NCBI GenBank assembly: GCA_029762535.1
Contig: JARVGK010000006.1
Location: 78,703 to 113,849, forward strand
Reading direction: 5' to 3'
Source: Thermoplasmatota archaeon
GTDB lineage: Archaea > Thermoplasmatota > Penumbrarchaeia > Penumbrarchaeales > Penumbrarchaeaceae
Length of the DNA stretch: 35,147 bases
In this document: positions 1 through 7,300 of the stretch, piece by piece
How positions within the stretch are numbered: position 1 is the stretch's first letter
Layout: the number at the start of each line of letters is the position of its first letter
Program-made: the position numbers and the translations under genes
The notes under the pieces: model-generated
Database searches by the model: none
Seen by the model: only the letters and a program-made list of their open reading frames with translations
What the model was told of the DNA's origin: nothing

Positions 1-36
1 ATGAAGCATAATTTTTCATCAGTAAATTGTTGTAGA

Positions 37-83
37 GCACCATTTTCCGCAACAATGAAAATATGACGAGAGGAAAATGGTGC
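37..83. repeat. 12-bp inverted repeat straddling the tRNA 3' end
   Basis: GCACCATTTTCC at 37-48 is the exact reverse complement of 72-83. The right arm covers the last tRNA bases, the encoded CCA and the following T-run (read on the minus strand). The spacer is 23 nt and AT-rich. The repeat could form a hairpin in the tRNA trailer that helps termination or 3' processing, or it could be the scar of an element that used the tRNA end. The sequence alone does not choose between these. Confidence 0.7.
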
Positions 84-164
84 GAGGGCTGTGATTTGAA
101 CACAGGAACCACTAAGGACCAGACCCTCAATCTGGCGCCGTTGACCAAGCTGAGCTACCCTCGC
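78..164 (-). tRNA. tRNA-Leu (anticodon GAG), CCA encoded
   Basis: Read on the minus strand the gene folds as a class II tRNA. The acceptor stem GCGAGGG (164-158) pairs with CCCTCGC (88-82), with discriminator A at 81. The anticodon stem CCAGA/TCTGG encloses a seven-base loop TTGAGGG with anticodon GAG. A long variable arm follows, then a T-arm CTGTG-TTCAAAT-CACAG. CCA is encoded at 80-78 and a short T-run comes next. The long variable arm and discriminator A fit leucine, and GAG reads CUC/CUU codons. No intron is needed to fold it. The 5' 24 bases (141-164) are the start of a 171-bp tandem repeat extending upstream. Confidence 0.95.
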
Positions 165-549
165 AGATAATTGGCGGTCAACACCGGTCCATAGAGTTTT
201 TGCGGATGGTTCGATCCCCTTTTTCGCTGATCCTATCAGCTTGGTCAACGGGGACCGTGTCGGGGCCGAATGGCGCCGACATCCGGGAAATCCATTCGGA
301 TTTTCCGAAGATTGACCAAGCTGAGCTACCCTCGCAGATAATTGGCGGTCAACACCGGTCCATAGAGTTTTTGCGGATGGTTCGATCCCCTTTTTCGCTG
401 ATCCTATCAGCTTGGTCAACGGGGACCGTGTCGGGGCTGAATGGCGCCGACATCCGGGAAATCCATTCGGATTTTCCGAAGATTGACCAAGCTGAGCTAC
501 CCTCGCAGATAATTGGCGGTCAACACCGGTCCATAGAGTTTTTGCGGAT
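141..549. repeat. 171-bp tandem repeat, 2.4 copies, carrying the 5' part of tRNA-Leu
   Basis: The motif TTGACCAAGCTGAGC starts at 141, 312 and 483, exactly 171 bp apart. Copy 1 (141-311) and copy 2 (312-482) differ by one seen base (c266/t437), and copy 3 stops at about 549. Each copy begins with the first 24 bases of the minus-strand tRNA-Leu plus its upstream flank, so two truncated tRNA 5' ends lie upstream of the intact gene. Each full unit also holds a 15-base inverted copy of the tRNA D-arm (237-251), a hairpin with arms TGTCGG/CCGACA (258-281) and a hairpin GGAAATCC-ATTC-GGATTTTCC (286-306). Because 171 is divisible by three, an open frame runs through it, but it is not considered coding. 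Confidence 0.9.
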
Positions 550-553
550 GAAG

Positions 554-570
554 AGCGGGGATCCCCCGCT
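554..570 (-). terminator. Perfect 7-bp hairpin after the epimerase gene
   Basis: AGCGGGG (554-560) and CCCCGCT (564-570) are a perfect inverted repeat with a 3-base loop. It lies between the stop of the epimerase gene (629) and the tRNA-associated repeat. It could end the minus-strand message or mark a processing point. There is no long T-run after it, so a role in termination is only a suggestion. Confidence 0.35.
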
Positions 571-628
571 GACTTTCAGAGCATAACATGACGTTGGATT
601 TATTACTATCGCTTCGAGATCCCACGTA

Positions 629-1696
629 TCATCCACAGGCGATGTCGAGAATCCTTCGGGCGCTCTCCCCGTCCCCGAACGGGTTCTCCCAATCCCTCCT
701 CACGGAGATCATCTCCAGGCTCCTTTGAAGGATCCTGTCAGGATCCGATCCCGCGAGCACGTTGGCCCCAACATCTATGGTCTCTGGCCTCTCGGTGTTC
801 TCCCTCAAGGTCACGCAAGGGACCTTGAGTATGCAGGCCTCCTCCTGTACCCCTCCGGAATCAGTAAGTATCAGAGAGGATCCCTCCTCGAGCTGCAGGA
901 ACTCCATGAAACCGACTGGGTCCACCACCCTTATCCCTCCAGAATCGATACCATGCTGATCCATGAACTTTTTCGCCCTGGGATGAATGGGGTAAAGGAC
1001 GGGCATTCCCAGTTCCTCCCCGACCCTGGAGGCTCCCTGGATGATCCCCGATAACCTCTCCCTTACATCCACGTTCTCGGCCCGGTGCGAGGTCATCAGT
1101 ATGTACTTACCCTTCTCCAGACCGAACCTTTCGAAGGGATCCCCCTGTCTCCTGGATATCTCCAGGTTCTGAAAAACGGAATCGACTATGGTGTTCCCGA
1201 CGATGAATATCTTCTCCTCGCCGATGCCCTCCCTCAACAGGTTCCCCTCGGAGATCACGGTCGGAGCGAAGAGATGATCGGATACGTGATCGGCAACGAT
1301 CCTGTTGATCTCCTCCGGCATGGTCCTGTCGAAACTTCTGAGACCGGCCTCCACATGTCCCACTCTGATGTGCATCTTCGCTGCGGCGATGGCCGCGGCC
1401 ATGACAGTGTTCGTATCTCCCTGGACGAGCACTTCGGAGACATCCTCCCTTTTCAGAACGGCCTCGACGCCCTGGAGGATCCTCGCGGTCTGCTCGCCAT
1501 GTTCTCCGGAACCCACATCCAGGTTATAATCGGGATCTGGCAGCTCAAGCTGTTCGAAGAATTTGCGGTCCATCTCGTAGGAGTAATGCTGCCCCGTATG
1601 CAGCAGTATATGGCCTAATCCTATCTCCTTGCAGCGCCTTATGACCGGGGCCATCTTTATTATCTCGGGCCTGGTGCCCAGAACAATGGCTATCAG
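629..1696 (-). CDS. wecB: UDP-N-acetylglucosamine 2-epimerase (non-hydrolysing)
   Basis: The enzyme interconverts UDP-GlcNAc and UDP-ManNAc in the cytoplasm, supplying ManNAc-type sugars for surface glycans or N-glycans. Visible family motifs are GTRPEIIKMAP at the N-terminus, HTGQHYSYEMD, GDTNTVMAA, GHVEAGLRSFDR with PEEINR, TSHRAENVD, and near the C-terminus LTDSGGVQEE and RPETIDVG. The first ATG in frame (1654) falls after GTRPEIIK and would delete the nucleotide-binding N-terminus. Upstream in frame, before a TGA, there is no ATG, GTG or TTG. A CTG at 1696-1694 gives MIAIVLGTRPEIIKM, which fits the family, with AGGAAGTGA ending 4 nt before it. The predicted length of 355 aa is normal. It directly follows the gene ending at 1701 and is probably co-transcribed with it. 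Confidence 0.93.
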   Translation of the reverse strand: MIAIVLGTRPEIIKMAPVIRRCKEIGLGHILLHTGQHYSYEMDRKFFEQLELPDPDYNLDVGSGEHGEQTARILQGVEAVLKREDVSEVLVQGDTNTVMAAAIAAAKMHIRVGHVEAGLRSFDRTMPEEINRIVADHVSDHLFAPTVISEGNLLREGIGEEKIFIVGNTIVDSVFQNLEISRRQGDPFERFGLEKGKYILMTSHRAENVDVRERLSGIIQGASRVGEELGMPVLYPIHPRAKKFMDQHGIDSGGIRVVDPVGFMEFLQLEEGSSLILTDSGGVQEEACILKVPCVTLRENTERPETIDVGANVLAGSDPDRILQRSLEMISVRRDWENPFGDGESARRILDIACG

Positions 1697-1700
1697 CGTC

Positions 1701-2174
1701 TCACTTCCTTCTTCTCAGGACCAGGAATGCAGCCGCCAGGCCGCCGAGCCCCAGGAATATGGCCCCACCGCAGCAGCAGGCGCTGTCCAGCCCCGGACCG
1801 ATATTAACAGTGATCGAGAAGGGACCGGTTCCGGAAACCATCAGGAACAGCTCCTTGGAGGACGTTCCCTCGTTTATGTGCTCGTAGGATTCTCGATCCC
1901 CTTCACTGTCAAGGACGAACGTGAAGAACGGGTCATCCTCCTGGTCATAACCGCCATAGGCCCTTATCGAACCCTCTCCGAGCAGCTCGAACGTGATGGT
2001 GAACTTCATGTATGGATGGACGTCGAGGGAATACCATTCCTCGCTTTCCTCCACTTCCCCCTCCGTCACCCCAACGAAGATCTTCTGGGCGTTCTCCATG
2101 CTGTCGTTGTCAAGTCCCATAGCGGAACCGCAAAGGAGCGTTATAACCAGGACAGATACTGCGAACCTGTTCAA
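1701..2174 (-). CDS. Small secreted protein with C-terminal membrane anchor
   Basis: 157 aa, starting at TTG (2174) with a GGTGCGGTGGG purine-rich stretch before it. Residues 1-20 form a signal peptide (hydrophobic VSVLVITLLCGSAMG). The middle is acidic and predicted beta-rich, ending in a SGTGPFSITVNIGPG segment of the kind seen in PPC-like bacterial/archaeal prepeptidase C-terminal domains. This likeness is weak. A glycine-rich helix (about 135-153) and an RRRK end make a classic archaeal C-terminal anchor that leaves the protein facing outward. CCC before the helix is notable. It is transcribed just ahead of the epimerase gene, which fits a cell-surface setting. Function unknown. Confidence 0.75.
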   Translation of the reverse strand: MNRFAVSVLVITLLCGSAMGLDNDSMENAQKIFVGVTEGEVEESEEWYSLDVHPYMKFTITFELLGEGSIRAYGGYDQEDDPFFTFVLDSEGDRESYEHINEGTSSKELFLMVSGTGPFSITVNIGPGLDSACCCGGAIFLGLGGLAAAFLVLRRRK

Positions 2175-2189
2175 ATTCCCACCGCACCT

Positions 2190-2261
2190 TCATCGCCTAA
2201 GGATTACATCCATTTTGCGCTGGGCCTCACTCCATAGATGCAGCCTGTAGCTCGCGTCCAT
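2190..2261 (-). CDS. Mini-ORF, 23 aa, leaderless position
   Basis: An ATG at 2261 opens a 23-codon frame (MDASYRLHLW... ending VILRR, TGA at 2190). It starts about 25 nt downstream of a clear TATA box (2282-2290), where archaeal transcription would be expected to begin. The next start, the TTG of the anchored protein at 2174, lies 15 nt after its stop. It may be a leader peptide, a true microprotein or an accident of a long 5' leader. No homology is claimed. Confidence 0.35.
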   Translation of the reverse strand: MDASYRLHLWSEAQRKMDVILRR

Positions 2262-2281
2262 AATGAACGATTCACAACTGG

Positions 2282-2290
2282 AATATTTAA
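2282..2290 (-). promoter_or_regulatory. TATA box for the 2174/1696 operon
   Basis: TTAAATATT on the minus strand, preceded by GCC rich in purines. The expected transcription start is near 2260, exactly at the ATG of the 23-aa mini-ORF and 86 nt before the anchored-protein start. Confidence 0.5.
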
Positions 2291-2308
2291 GGTGTACGGC
2301 ATAAGCCT

Positions 2309-2488
2309 CTAATCATCATCCGAGCTTTCGAAGGAATCGGTCTCTGTACCGAAATCCCTGTCATCGAAGCTTTTCCTCGCACATGCGGGACATATCCTTG
2401 ATAGCTCCGGAGGCCTCTGCAGTCTGATGTATATATTATCCTCAAAATATTCACCGCATAGTTCGCAGCGTATCTTGAATCCCGACAT
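2309..2488 (-). CDS. 59-aa zinc-ribbon protein
   Basis: The frame reads MSGFKIRCELCGEYF at the start, CPACARKSF in the middle and an acidic tail ending SFESSDDD. Two CxxC pairs about 23 residues apart (Cys8/Cys11 and Cys33/Cys36) would bind one zinc ion as a ribbon or knuckle. A TATA box lies 25 nt upstream of the ATG, so the message is probably leaderless with the ATG at its 5' end. Single-domain proteins like this often bind nucleic acid or protein partners in archaea, but no specific role can be read. It stands alone, with its own promoter. Confidence 0.75.
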   Translation of the reverse strand: MSGFKIRCELCGEYFEDNIYIRLQRPPELSRICPACARKSFDDRDFGTETDSFESSDDD

Positions 2489-2509
2489 GGACGGGCTAAA
2501 GGATAAATT

Positions 2510-2517
2510 ATTATAAA
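2510..2517 (-). promoter_or_regulatory. TATA box for the zinc-ribbon gene
   Basis: TTTATAAT on the minus strand within an AT-rich block (2500-2522). Its centre is about 25 nt before the ATG at 2488, the spacing expected for a leaderless message. Confidence 0.65.
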
Positions 2518-2520
2518 TAT

Positions 2521-2616
2521 CTAATCAAGGGCCCTGAAAGGATATGACAAGAGGACTATCTCCATCCTCTTCACGTGCTCCCTGTCATATCGAGCGACCT
2601 TATGGGTAACATCCAT
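2521..2616 (-). CDS. Mini-ORF, 31 aa, second of a pair
   Basis: ATG at 2616 opens a 31-codon frame (MDVTHKVARYDREHVKR..., stop TAG at 2521). AAGGGG lies 7 nt upstream as a possible Shine-Dalgarno sequence. It follows the mini-ORF 2632-2697 by 15 nt and shares the pattern EIV-[IL]-LSY with it (MEIVLLSYPF here, REIVILSYNG there). The two could be a small two-peptide operon or a decayed gene. No family is recognised. Confidence 0.3.
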   Translation of the reverse strand: MDVTHKVARYDREHVKRMEIVLLSYPFRALD

Positions 2617-2631
2617 GTACTGACCCCTTGA

Positions 2632-2697
2632 CTATCTTCGGCCGTTGTAGGATAGTATCACTATCTCCCTGAATGGATCCTCATCGGTCCGCTGCAT
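2632..2697 (-). CDS. Mini-ORF, 21 aa, leaderless position
   Basis: ATG at 2697 opens MQRTDEDPFREIVILSYNGR... with a TAG at 2632. A strong TATA box at 2719-2728 is centred 26 nt upstream, so transcription should begin at the ATG itself. The combination of a strong promoter, precise spacing and a very short frame suggests a microprotein or the start of a decayed gene. Confidence 0.35.
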   Translation of the reverse strand: MQRTDEDPFREIVILSYNGRR

Positions 2698-2718
2698 AAG
2701 GGCTCAACCTACAAAACC

Positions 2719-2728
2719 ATATATAAAG
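2719..2728 (-). promoter_or_regulatory. Strong TATA box
   Basis: CTTTATATATG on the minus strand, 26 nt from the ATG of the 21-aa mini-ORF. This is one of the best TATA matches in the window, yet no normal-sized gene follows it before the zinc-ribbon gene, which has its own promoter. Confidence 0.6.
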
Positions 2729-2761
2729 AAAGCAACCTCATTATCAATAGTTGAAAAAGGA

Positions 2762-2929
2762 TCAGGTCAAGAACCTGTAATTGGTAAGGTTATCCCTTAT
2801 CTTCTTCTCAGTTATCATGGTAAGGATCTCGACGGCCTCCTCCCTTGTTCGGCCTGCGGCCTCGGTCTCCAATTCCGGGCAGCGGGCTATGAACGTCCCG
2901 CCCTCATTGACCACCTGTACGTCGAACAT
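2762..2929 (-). CDS. HicB-like small protein, solitary
   Basis: 55 aa starting MFDVQVVNEGG. The pattern FIARCPELE...AAGRTREEAVE followed by a helix (ILTMITEKKI) is the compact partial RNase-H-like fold of the HicB/UPF0150 family, whose members often act as antitoxins to HicA. An ATG further upstream (3016) would add 29 residues, but those lack family likeness. A TATA box at 2953-2963 is 28 nt before the ATG at 2929, which supports the short form. No HicA (small double-stranded RNA-binding toxin) is visible next to it, so it is either an orphan antitoxin or a housekeeping UPF0150 protein. Confidence 0.7.
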   Translation of the reverse strand: MFDVQVVNEGGTFIARCPELETEAAGRTREEAVEILTMITEKKIRDNLTNYRFLT

Positions 2930-2952
2930 CCATTCATTCAACCGGTAATAGA

Positions 2953-2963
2953 GGATAAAAAGG
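2953..2963 (-). promoter_or_regulatory. TATA box for the HicB-like gene
   Basis: CCTTTTTATCC on the minus strand, centred 28 nt before the ATG at 2929. This spacing implies leaderless translation and decides between the two candidate starts. Confidence 0.45.
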
Positions 2964-3054
2964 TTGTCATCGGATTTCCTTAGATGAAAAACGGGTGTTA
3001 CAAGTATGTAAATCATTGTCGAAAGATGTTAAAATGACCTTTTATCGCCCTGGA

Positions 3055-3074
3055 ATGAGAGGTGATAATCTCAT
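3055..3074 (+). promoter_or_regulatory. Small inverted repeat with Shine-Dalgarno in the loop
   Basis: ATGAGA (3055-3060) pairs with TCTCAT (3069-3074). The 8-base loop GGTGATAA holds a Shine-Dalgarno-like GGTGAT 6 nt before the ATG at 3073. A TATA-like CTTTTATC lies at 3039-3046. The repeat could be an operator or an RNA hairpin controlling the downstream membrane gene. Confidence 0.35.
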
Positions 3075-3123
3075 GGAATGCGCAAAGATTCAAAAAGGGG
3101 TCCGATATCCCATCGTTCGATGA
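3073..3123 (+). CDS. Mini-ORF, 16 aa, coupled upstream frame
   Basis: ATG at 3073 (MECAKIQKG...) with GGTGAT 6 nt before it. Its TGA at 3121-3123 overlaps the ATG of the next mini-ORF as ATGA. It may be a leader peptide controlling the transporter by translational coupling. Chance cannot be excluded. Confidence 0.3.
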   Translation: MECAKIQKGVRYPIVR

Positions 3124-3155
3124 AAAGCGAAGGTAAAGGGGTTATGCCGGAATGA
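3120..3155 (+). CDS. Mini-ORF, 11 aa, coupled to the transporter gene
   Basis: ATG at 3120 (MKSEGKGVMPE). Its TGA at 3153-3155 overlaps the transporter ATG at 3152 as ATGA, making two successive ATGA junctions in front of the gene. It contains AAAGGGG, which may serve as the transporter's Shine-Dalgarno sequence. Confidence 0.25.
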   Translation: MKSEGKGVMPE

Positions 3156-4336
3156 ACGCGATGTCCTTCATCGAGTTCATCGTCGCGATCTCCGCATTGA
3201 TGCTCATTGCCAGGAAGAGCCTATGGTTGGCACTGACGTTCTCCGCCCTCCTCCTTGGCATCATTTCCCTATCCTTTTCGGACCTCTCGGTCGTGGTAAG
3301 CACAACGCTCTTTGATCCTTCCATCATACTCCTTTCCATATCAGTGGCCCTCATCGCGATGATTGGCGGTTCCATGGAGATGACGGGGCTCATAGATGAG
3401 ATGATGGACAACGCCAAAATTAGCAGAAGACACGCCCTGCTCACCATACCCGCGGTCCTTGGATTGCTTCCCATTCCAGGGGGCGCCCTTCTCTCCGCCC
3501 CAGTTGTGGAAAAGGGCGCTGGCAAAGCCGAACCCGATATTAAGGCCTCCATAAACATATGGTCAAGACATGTGACCGTGCTGTTCTATCCCTTAGGCAC
3601 CCTTCTTGCTGCCTCAAAGATGGCTGGATTGAACGTGTACACGATCATCCTTTATCTCTTACCAGGACTTGTCCTGACGATAGTGTTGATATGGGCGTTC
3701 CTCTTGAGAAAGGTGGAAGGGGGCCGGATCTCAAGCGGCGGGACCATCAAGAAGGCCTTGGCCCCGATCCTTTTGATACTGACGGCACCCTTGGTCCACG
3801 CTGGCCTGATGCACGCCTTTCCGAACGTCATGGAGGAGATATTCCTGCTGATCGGCGTCTCATTGAGCCTATCCCTTGTAATGATATTCAAGAGAAAGGG
3901 GCCCTCTTATCTCCTCCCCGTACTTAAGAAGATGAAAGCGTACAACTTCGCCCTTATCATCATTGGCATGTTCCTTTTCCTCAACGTCTTCAACAGTTCG
4001 AACGCCCCTGGAGCTGTGGCCTACCTTCCTCTTTCAACGCCCTTATTGATCGTCCTTGCAGGAGGTTTGCTCGGTGTCGCTACGGGCAGGGTCAACGTCC
4101 CCATATCCGTCATGCTGCCTATACTGACAGCAAAAGGCATGATCGTCAACGAGATCTCCTTCACAATACTGTTCTTCAGTATATTCATCGGGTTCCTGAT
4201 ATCACCAGTCCATCCATGCGTCAGCGTGTCGCTCGAGTACTTCAGGACCGATTACCCATCGACCCTGAAGCGCACGTTCATACCAGCCACCATCTCGTGG
4301 TCCCTGGCCCTGATAACGGCATATCTCCTGTTGTGA
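3152..4336 (+). CDS. DUF401-like integral membrane transporter
   Basis: 394 aa, nearly all hydrophobic, with about ten to twelve predicted membrane segments. The signature LGLLPIPGGALLSAPVVE (residues about 105-125) and the C-terminal half with GVATGR and a FLISPVHPC loop match the archaeal DUF401 group, which belongs to the ion-transporter superfamily of anion and dicarboxylate carriers. Substrate unknown. The arrangement of two similar halves with a conserved loop in each is typical of that superfamily. The gene is the last of a chain of ATGA-overlapping frames and ends 15 bp from the convergent surface-protein gene. Confidence 0.85.
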   Translation: MNAMSFIEFIVAISALMLIARKSLWLALTFSALLLGIISLSFSDLSVVVSTTLFDPSIILLSISVALIAMIGGSMEMTGLIDEMMDNAKISRRHALLTIPAVLGLLPIPGGALLSAPVVEKGAGKAEPDIKASINIWSRHVTVLFYPLGTLLAASKMAGLNVYTIILYLLPGLVLTIVLIWAFLLRKVEGGRISSGGTIKKALAPILLILTAPLVHAGLMHAFPNVMEEIFLLIGVSLSLSLVMIFKRKGPSYLLPVLKKMKAYNFALIIIGMFLFLNVFNSSNAPGAVAYLPLSTPLLIVLAGGLLGVATGRVNVPISVMLPILTAKGMIVNEISFTILFFSIFIGFLISPVHPCVSVSLEYFRTDYPSTLKRTFIPATISWSLALITAYLLL

Positions 4337-4351
4337 TCATGGAGCGCAAGA

Positions 4352-7300
4352 TCACTCTTCGTCGAACTTGCCCTTCTTGGACCCGCCTCTCAAGGCGAAG
4401 CCCACCAGGCCTCCGATGAGCAATGCGGCCGCCACTCCACCGCCCATCATGGCAGCGGAGACGCCCCTGGTCCCGCCGGTCGTCGGGTTGTCCACCAATA
4501 TCCTCTGGTAGAGAGTAACTTTCGCAGTGTAGGTCCTGTTCATCTCTAACTTAACGGGGGCGTTGAGCGGGCCGATCTCGTTTCCGTTCTCGTCGTAGAG
4601 CACCGCATGGGCGGCAGCGATGTTTATGGTGTACTCCCCCTCCTCCGGAATTCCGAAGGTAACAAGGCCCTCATCATCGGTCACGAAACCCCCTATGCCG
4701 ATGACCTCTATCTTCAGGTCCTTCATCGGGGTGTTGTTGTCCTTCTCGACGAACTTCACGGTTATGTTCAGTGGGACCGGTATTGGGATCCTCGGCGTCA
4801 GGTACAGCGGCTGGTATATGCTCGATGCCGAGGGCACGTTCACCAGGGCGGAGCCCGGAGCGTATCCAGAAAGGGACGCTTTGACGTAATAGTCCCCCGG
4901 CATCAGCACCTGGCCGTAGTTCCCATTGGTATCAGCGGTCAATGTATAGGTGAGGACCATCCCGGGCATCTGATAGATCTCGACGGTCGATCCCGCCCCT
5001 GGAGCATAGGTATAGAGCTTGAACACCTTGCCGTGTAGCTTCCCGGGCTTCTGCTGTCCCTCTCCCACCGTTATATCCACCCACATGATCTGGGAGGAGC
5101 TGAGCGGGAAGGTGACCGGAAGGGTCGTCGATGTAGTGCTGGCCCCTCCAGGGTAGAGATAGTATTTGACCTCCAAAACGGAGAGTGAGGGATGGAAACC
5201 GCTTATCTGCCAGTTGGAGAACAGATATATGGGCGAGAAGAAGAAGAGACCGCTCGCAGGGGTCGACTGCGTGTAGGTCAGCGTTCCGCTGTTCGCGCCG
5301 ACGGTGAACCCGTCGACCGGATCCCCGGTCCCATACATGGTAACCTGGCCAGCGATCACGGCGGCCTCCCTATCCTGCTTCAGGAGGAAATCCACATGCC
5401 TCGAGGTGCCTGGAAGCACCGTACCTGACCAGGGTGCTGCGGACACCACGCCCGTGGTCCAGTCGTATGCCATGATCGAATAACCGCCCACTGCCAACGG
5501 TGTGAGGGTGAAGTCCCCCGGTGTAACGATCCTATCGTAGTGTCCAGTGCTGTCAGTGACATCGAACAGCGTCATACTGGAGGTGATATCGAGGATGGGG
5601 CAGGAAGGCACTATGGGCCCACCAATCGCCCCAACATAGACGTAACCCCAGATCCTCGTCCTGTTGTTCGGAACCTCCTGCTGGACGGAGATCCTCACCC
5701 ACATCGCATCAGGAACGGACATGTTGAACATCACCGGAAGGGTGCTCGAGCTTGTGGTAGGTCCTCCGACCATGAGATGGTATTCCACATCCACAACGTA
5801 TAGGCCGGGATGGGATCCGTCTACTGTCCAAGATCCAGGGTCCCACAATGGGGAGAATAGGAAGAACCCGCTCGCAGGGGTCGTCTCGTGCATGGTGGGA
5901 GTGGACGGACCTAAGGCTTCAACGTCGAAACCGGCCACAGGCGCTCCGCTGCCGTGATATACGACCTGTCCGGCGATGAGGAAGGACTCCTTTTGCTCCT
6001 TTATGACGTAATCCACCTGCCTCGACTCCCCGGGGGCTACAGTGCCGGTCCATGGACCCCAGCCCCAGATCCCGGTCGCGTGATCGTAGTTCATCATCGA
6101 ATATCCGCCGGAGGGAAGGGCTATGTGTGTGTATGTCCCCGGGGATACATGCTCATGATAGAAGCCGGACCCATCCGTCGTGGAGAATACCGTCATCGAG
6201 GTGGTGATGTCCAGGATCGGGCAGCCGGATATCGCCGTCCCGAAGGCCGCGCTCGTTACGTAGCCCCAAATGCTGGTCCTGTCCTCCCCTTCCTCCTTCT
6301 CCATGAACAGTTTCACTATGTTCACCTCGGAGGAGGTTAGGTTCAGTGCCCCCATCACCACCGGACCGGGATGATGGTCGAATCCGACCATGTGATAGCC
6401 CGGATGGACCGAGTTTATCCAGTACAAACCCCAAGCAGGGATCCCCACCCAGATATGGACGTTGGATGAGGGTCCTGTGTTCACGCTGTCCGAGAAGTAA
6501 CCATATGAATGGACGAGGTTGATCGTGGAGTCGTTCAATTCCACTCCCGTTCCGTTCTCCCATACGGACGCTATGACAACGGCGAACTCGCGCTCAGAGC
6601 CTTTCTGCAAATAGAAGTCCTGCCTCTGTATCGTTCCGGTGGGCACGTTGACCATCGTGGATTGGGGGAAGAAGCCTGCCGCGGTCGCACCGACGATATG
6701 ATCCATATCTCCAGGGAAATCCTCTATTACGTAGAGACCGGCGATGCCCATAGTGTTCGTTCCCACGACGTGAGGGACGTCGCTGAAAACCTGTGCGGTG
6801 GGGAGAGGTGTGCCATCCCCGTAAACGAATCCCCAGAGCACGGTCTGGTCCTCTTGGGACGGCTTGAGTTCGAGGTCCACGTATGTGATCTCTCCCCAGT
6901 TCACGGTGCCGGAACCGCTAGCGGGATAGTATCCGGAGGCTGCGCCAAGGACCGTGTAGGTGCCGGCATCGGGACCGGCGAAGAAGTAGAAACCGTGGGC
7001 GTCAGTGATCGTTGTGAGAGTGGCGATCCCGTTGGTCGCCATTATGGTCGCATTCCCTATCGGTACGCCCGTCACACCATCGGTCACGTTCCCGGTCAGG
7101 CCGCTGTTGTGCATGCCGGTGTATTTCATTATGAAATCATGGTAAACCACCTCTCCAGCATGGACGGAAAGGGTGGGAGAGTGTGAGGGCACATGTCCGT
7201 GGGCGAAGCACCAGAGATGATGGTCCCCAGGCGCGACTATCACGAAATATTCCCCTATCAACGGATCATCGGTCGCAAACACGTCCACGATACCGGGCAT

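Noticed and set aside
208..219. T-arm-like GGTTCGATCCCC on the plus strand
   Set aside because: Flanks do not form the 5-bp T stem or an acceptor stem, so it is not a tRNA end.
141..549. CRISPR array
   Set aside because: The 171-bp near-identical tandem copies have no spacer-repeat structure.
200..586. 128-aa open frame
   Set aside because: It is the tandem 171-bp repeat read through; 171 is a multiple of three, so the same residues recur with no signal, domain or promoter of its own.
1654..1696. ATG at 1654 as the epimerase start
   Set aside because: It would remove the conserved GTRPEIIK nucleotide-binding loop.
2632..2697. Remnant of an endonuclease III-like gene (EDPFREIV... resembles the EDPF-LI pattern)
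   Set aside because: The likeness is a few residues long; the HhH and cluster motifs of the family are absent.
2977..3016. Longer start for the HicB-like protein at ATG 3016
   Set aside because: The extra 29 residues do not resemble the family, and a TATA box lies between that ATG and the preferred one.
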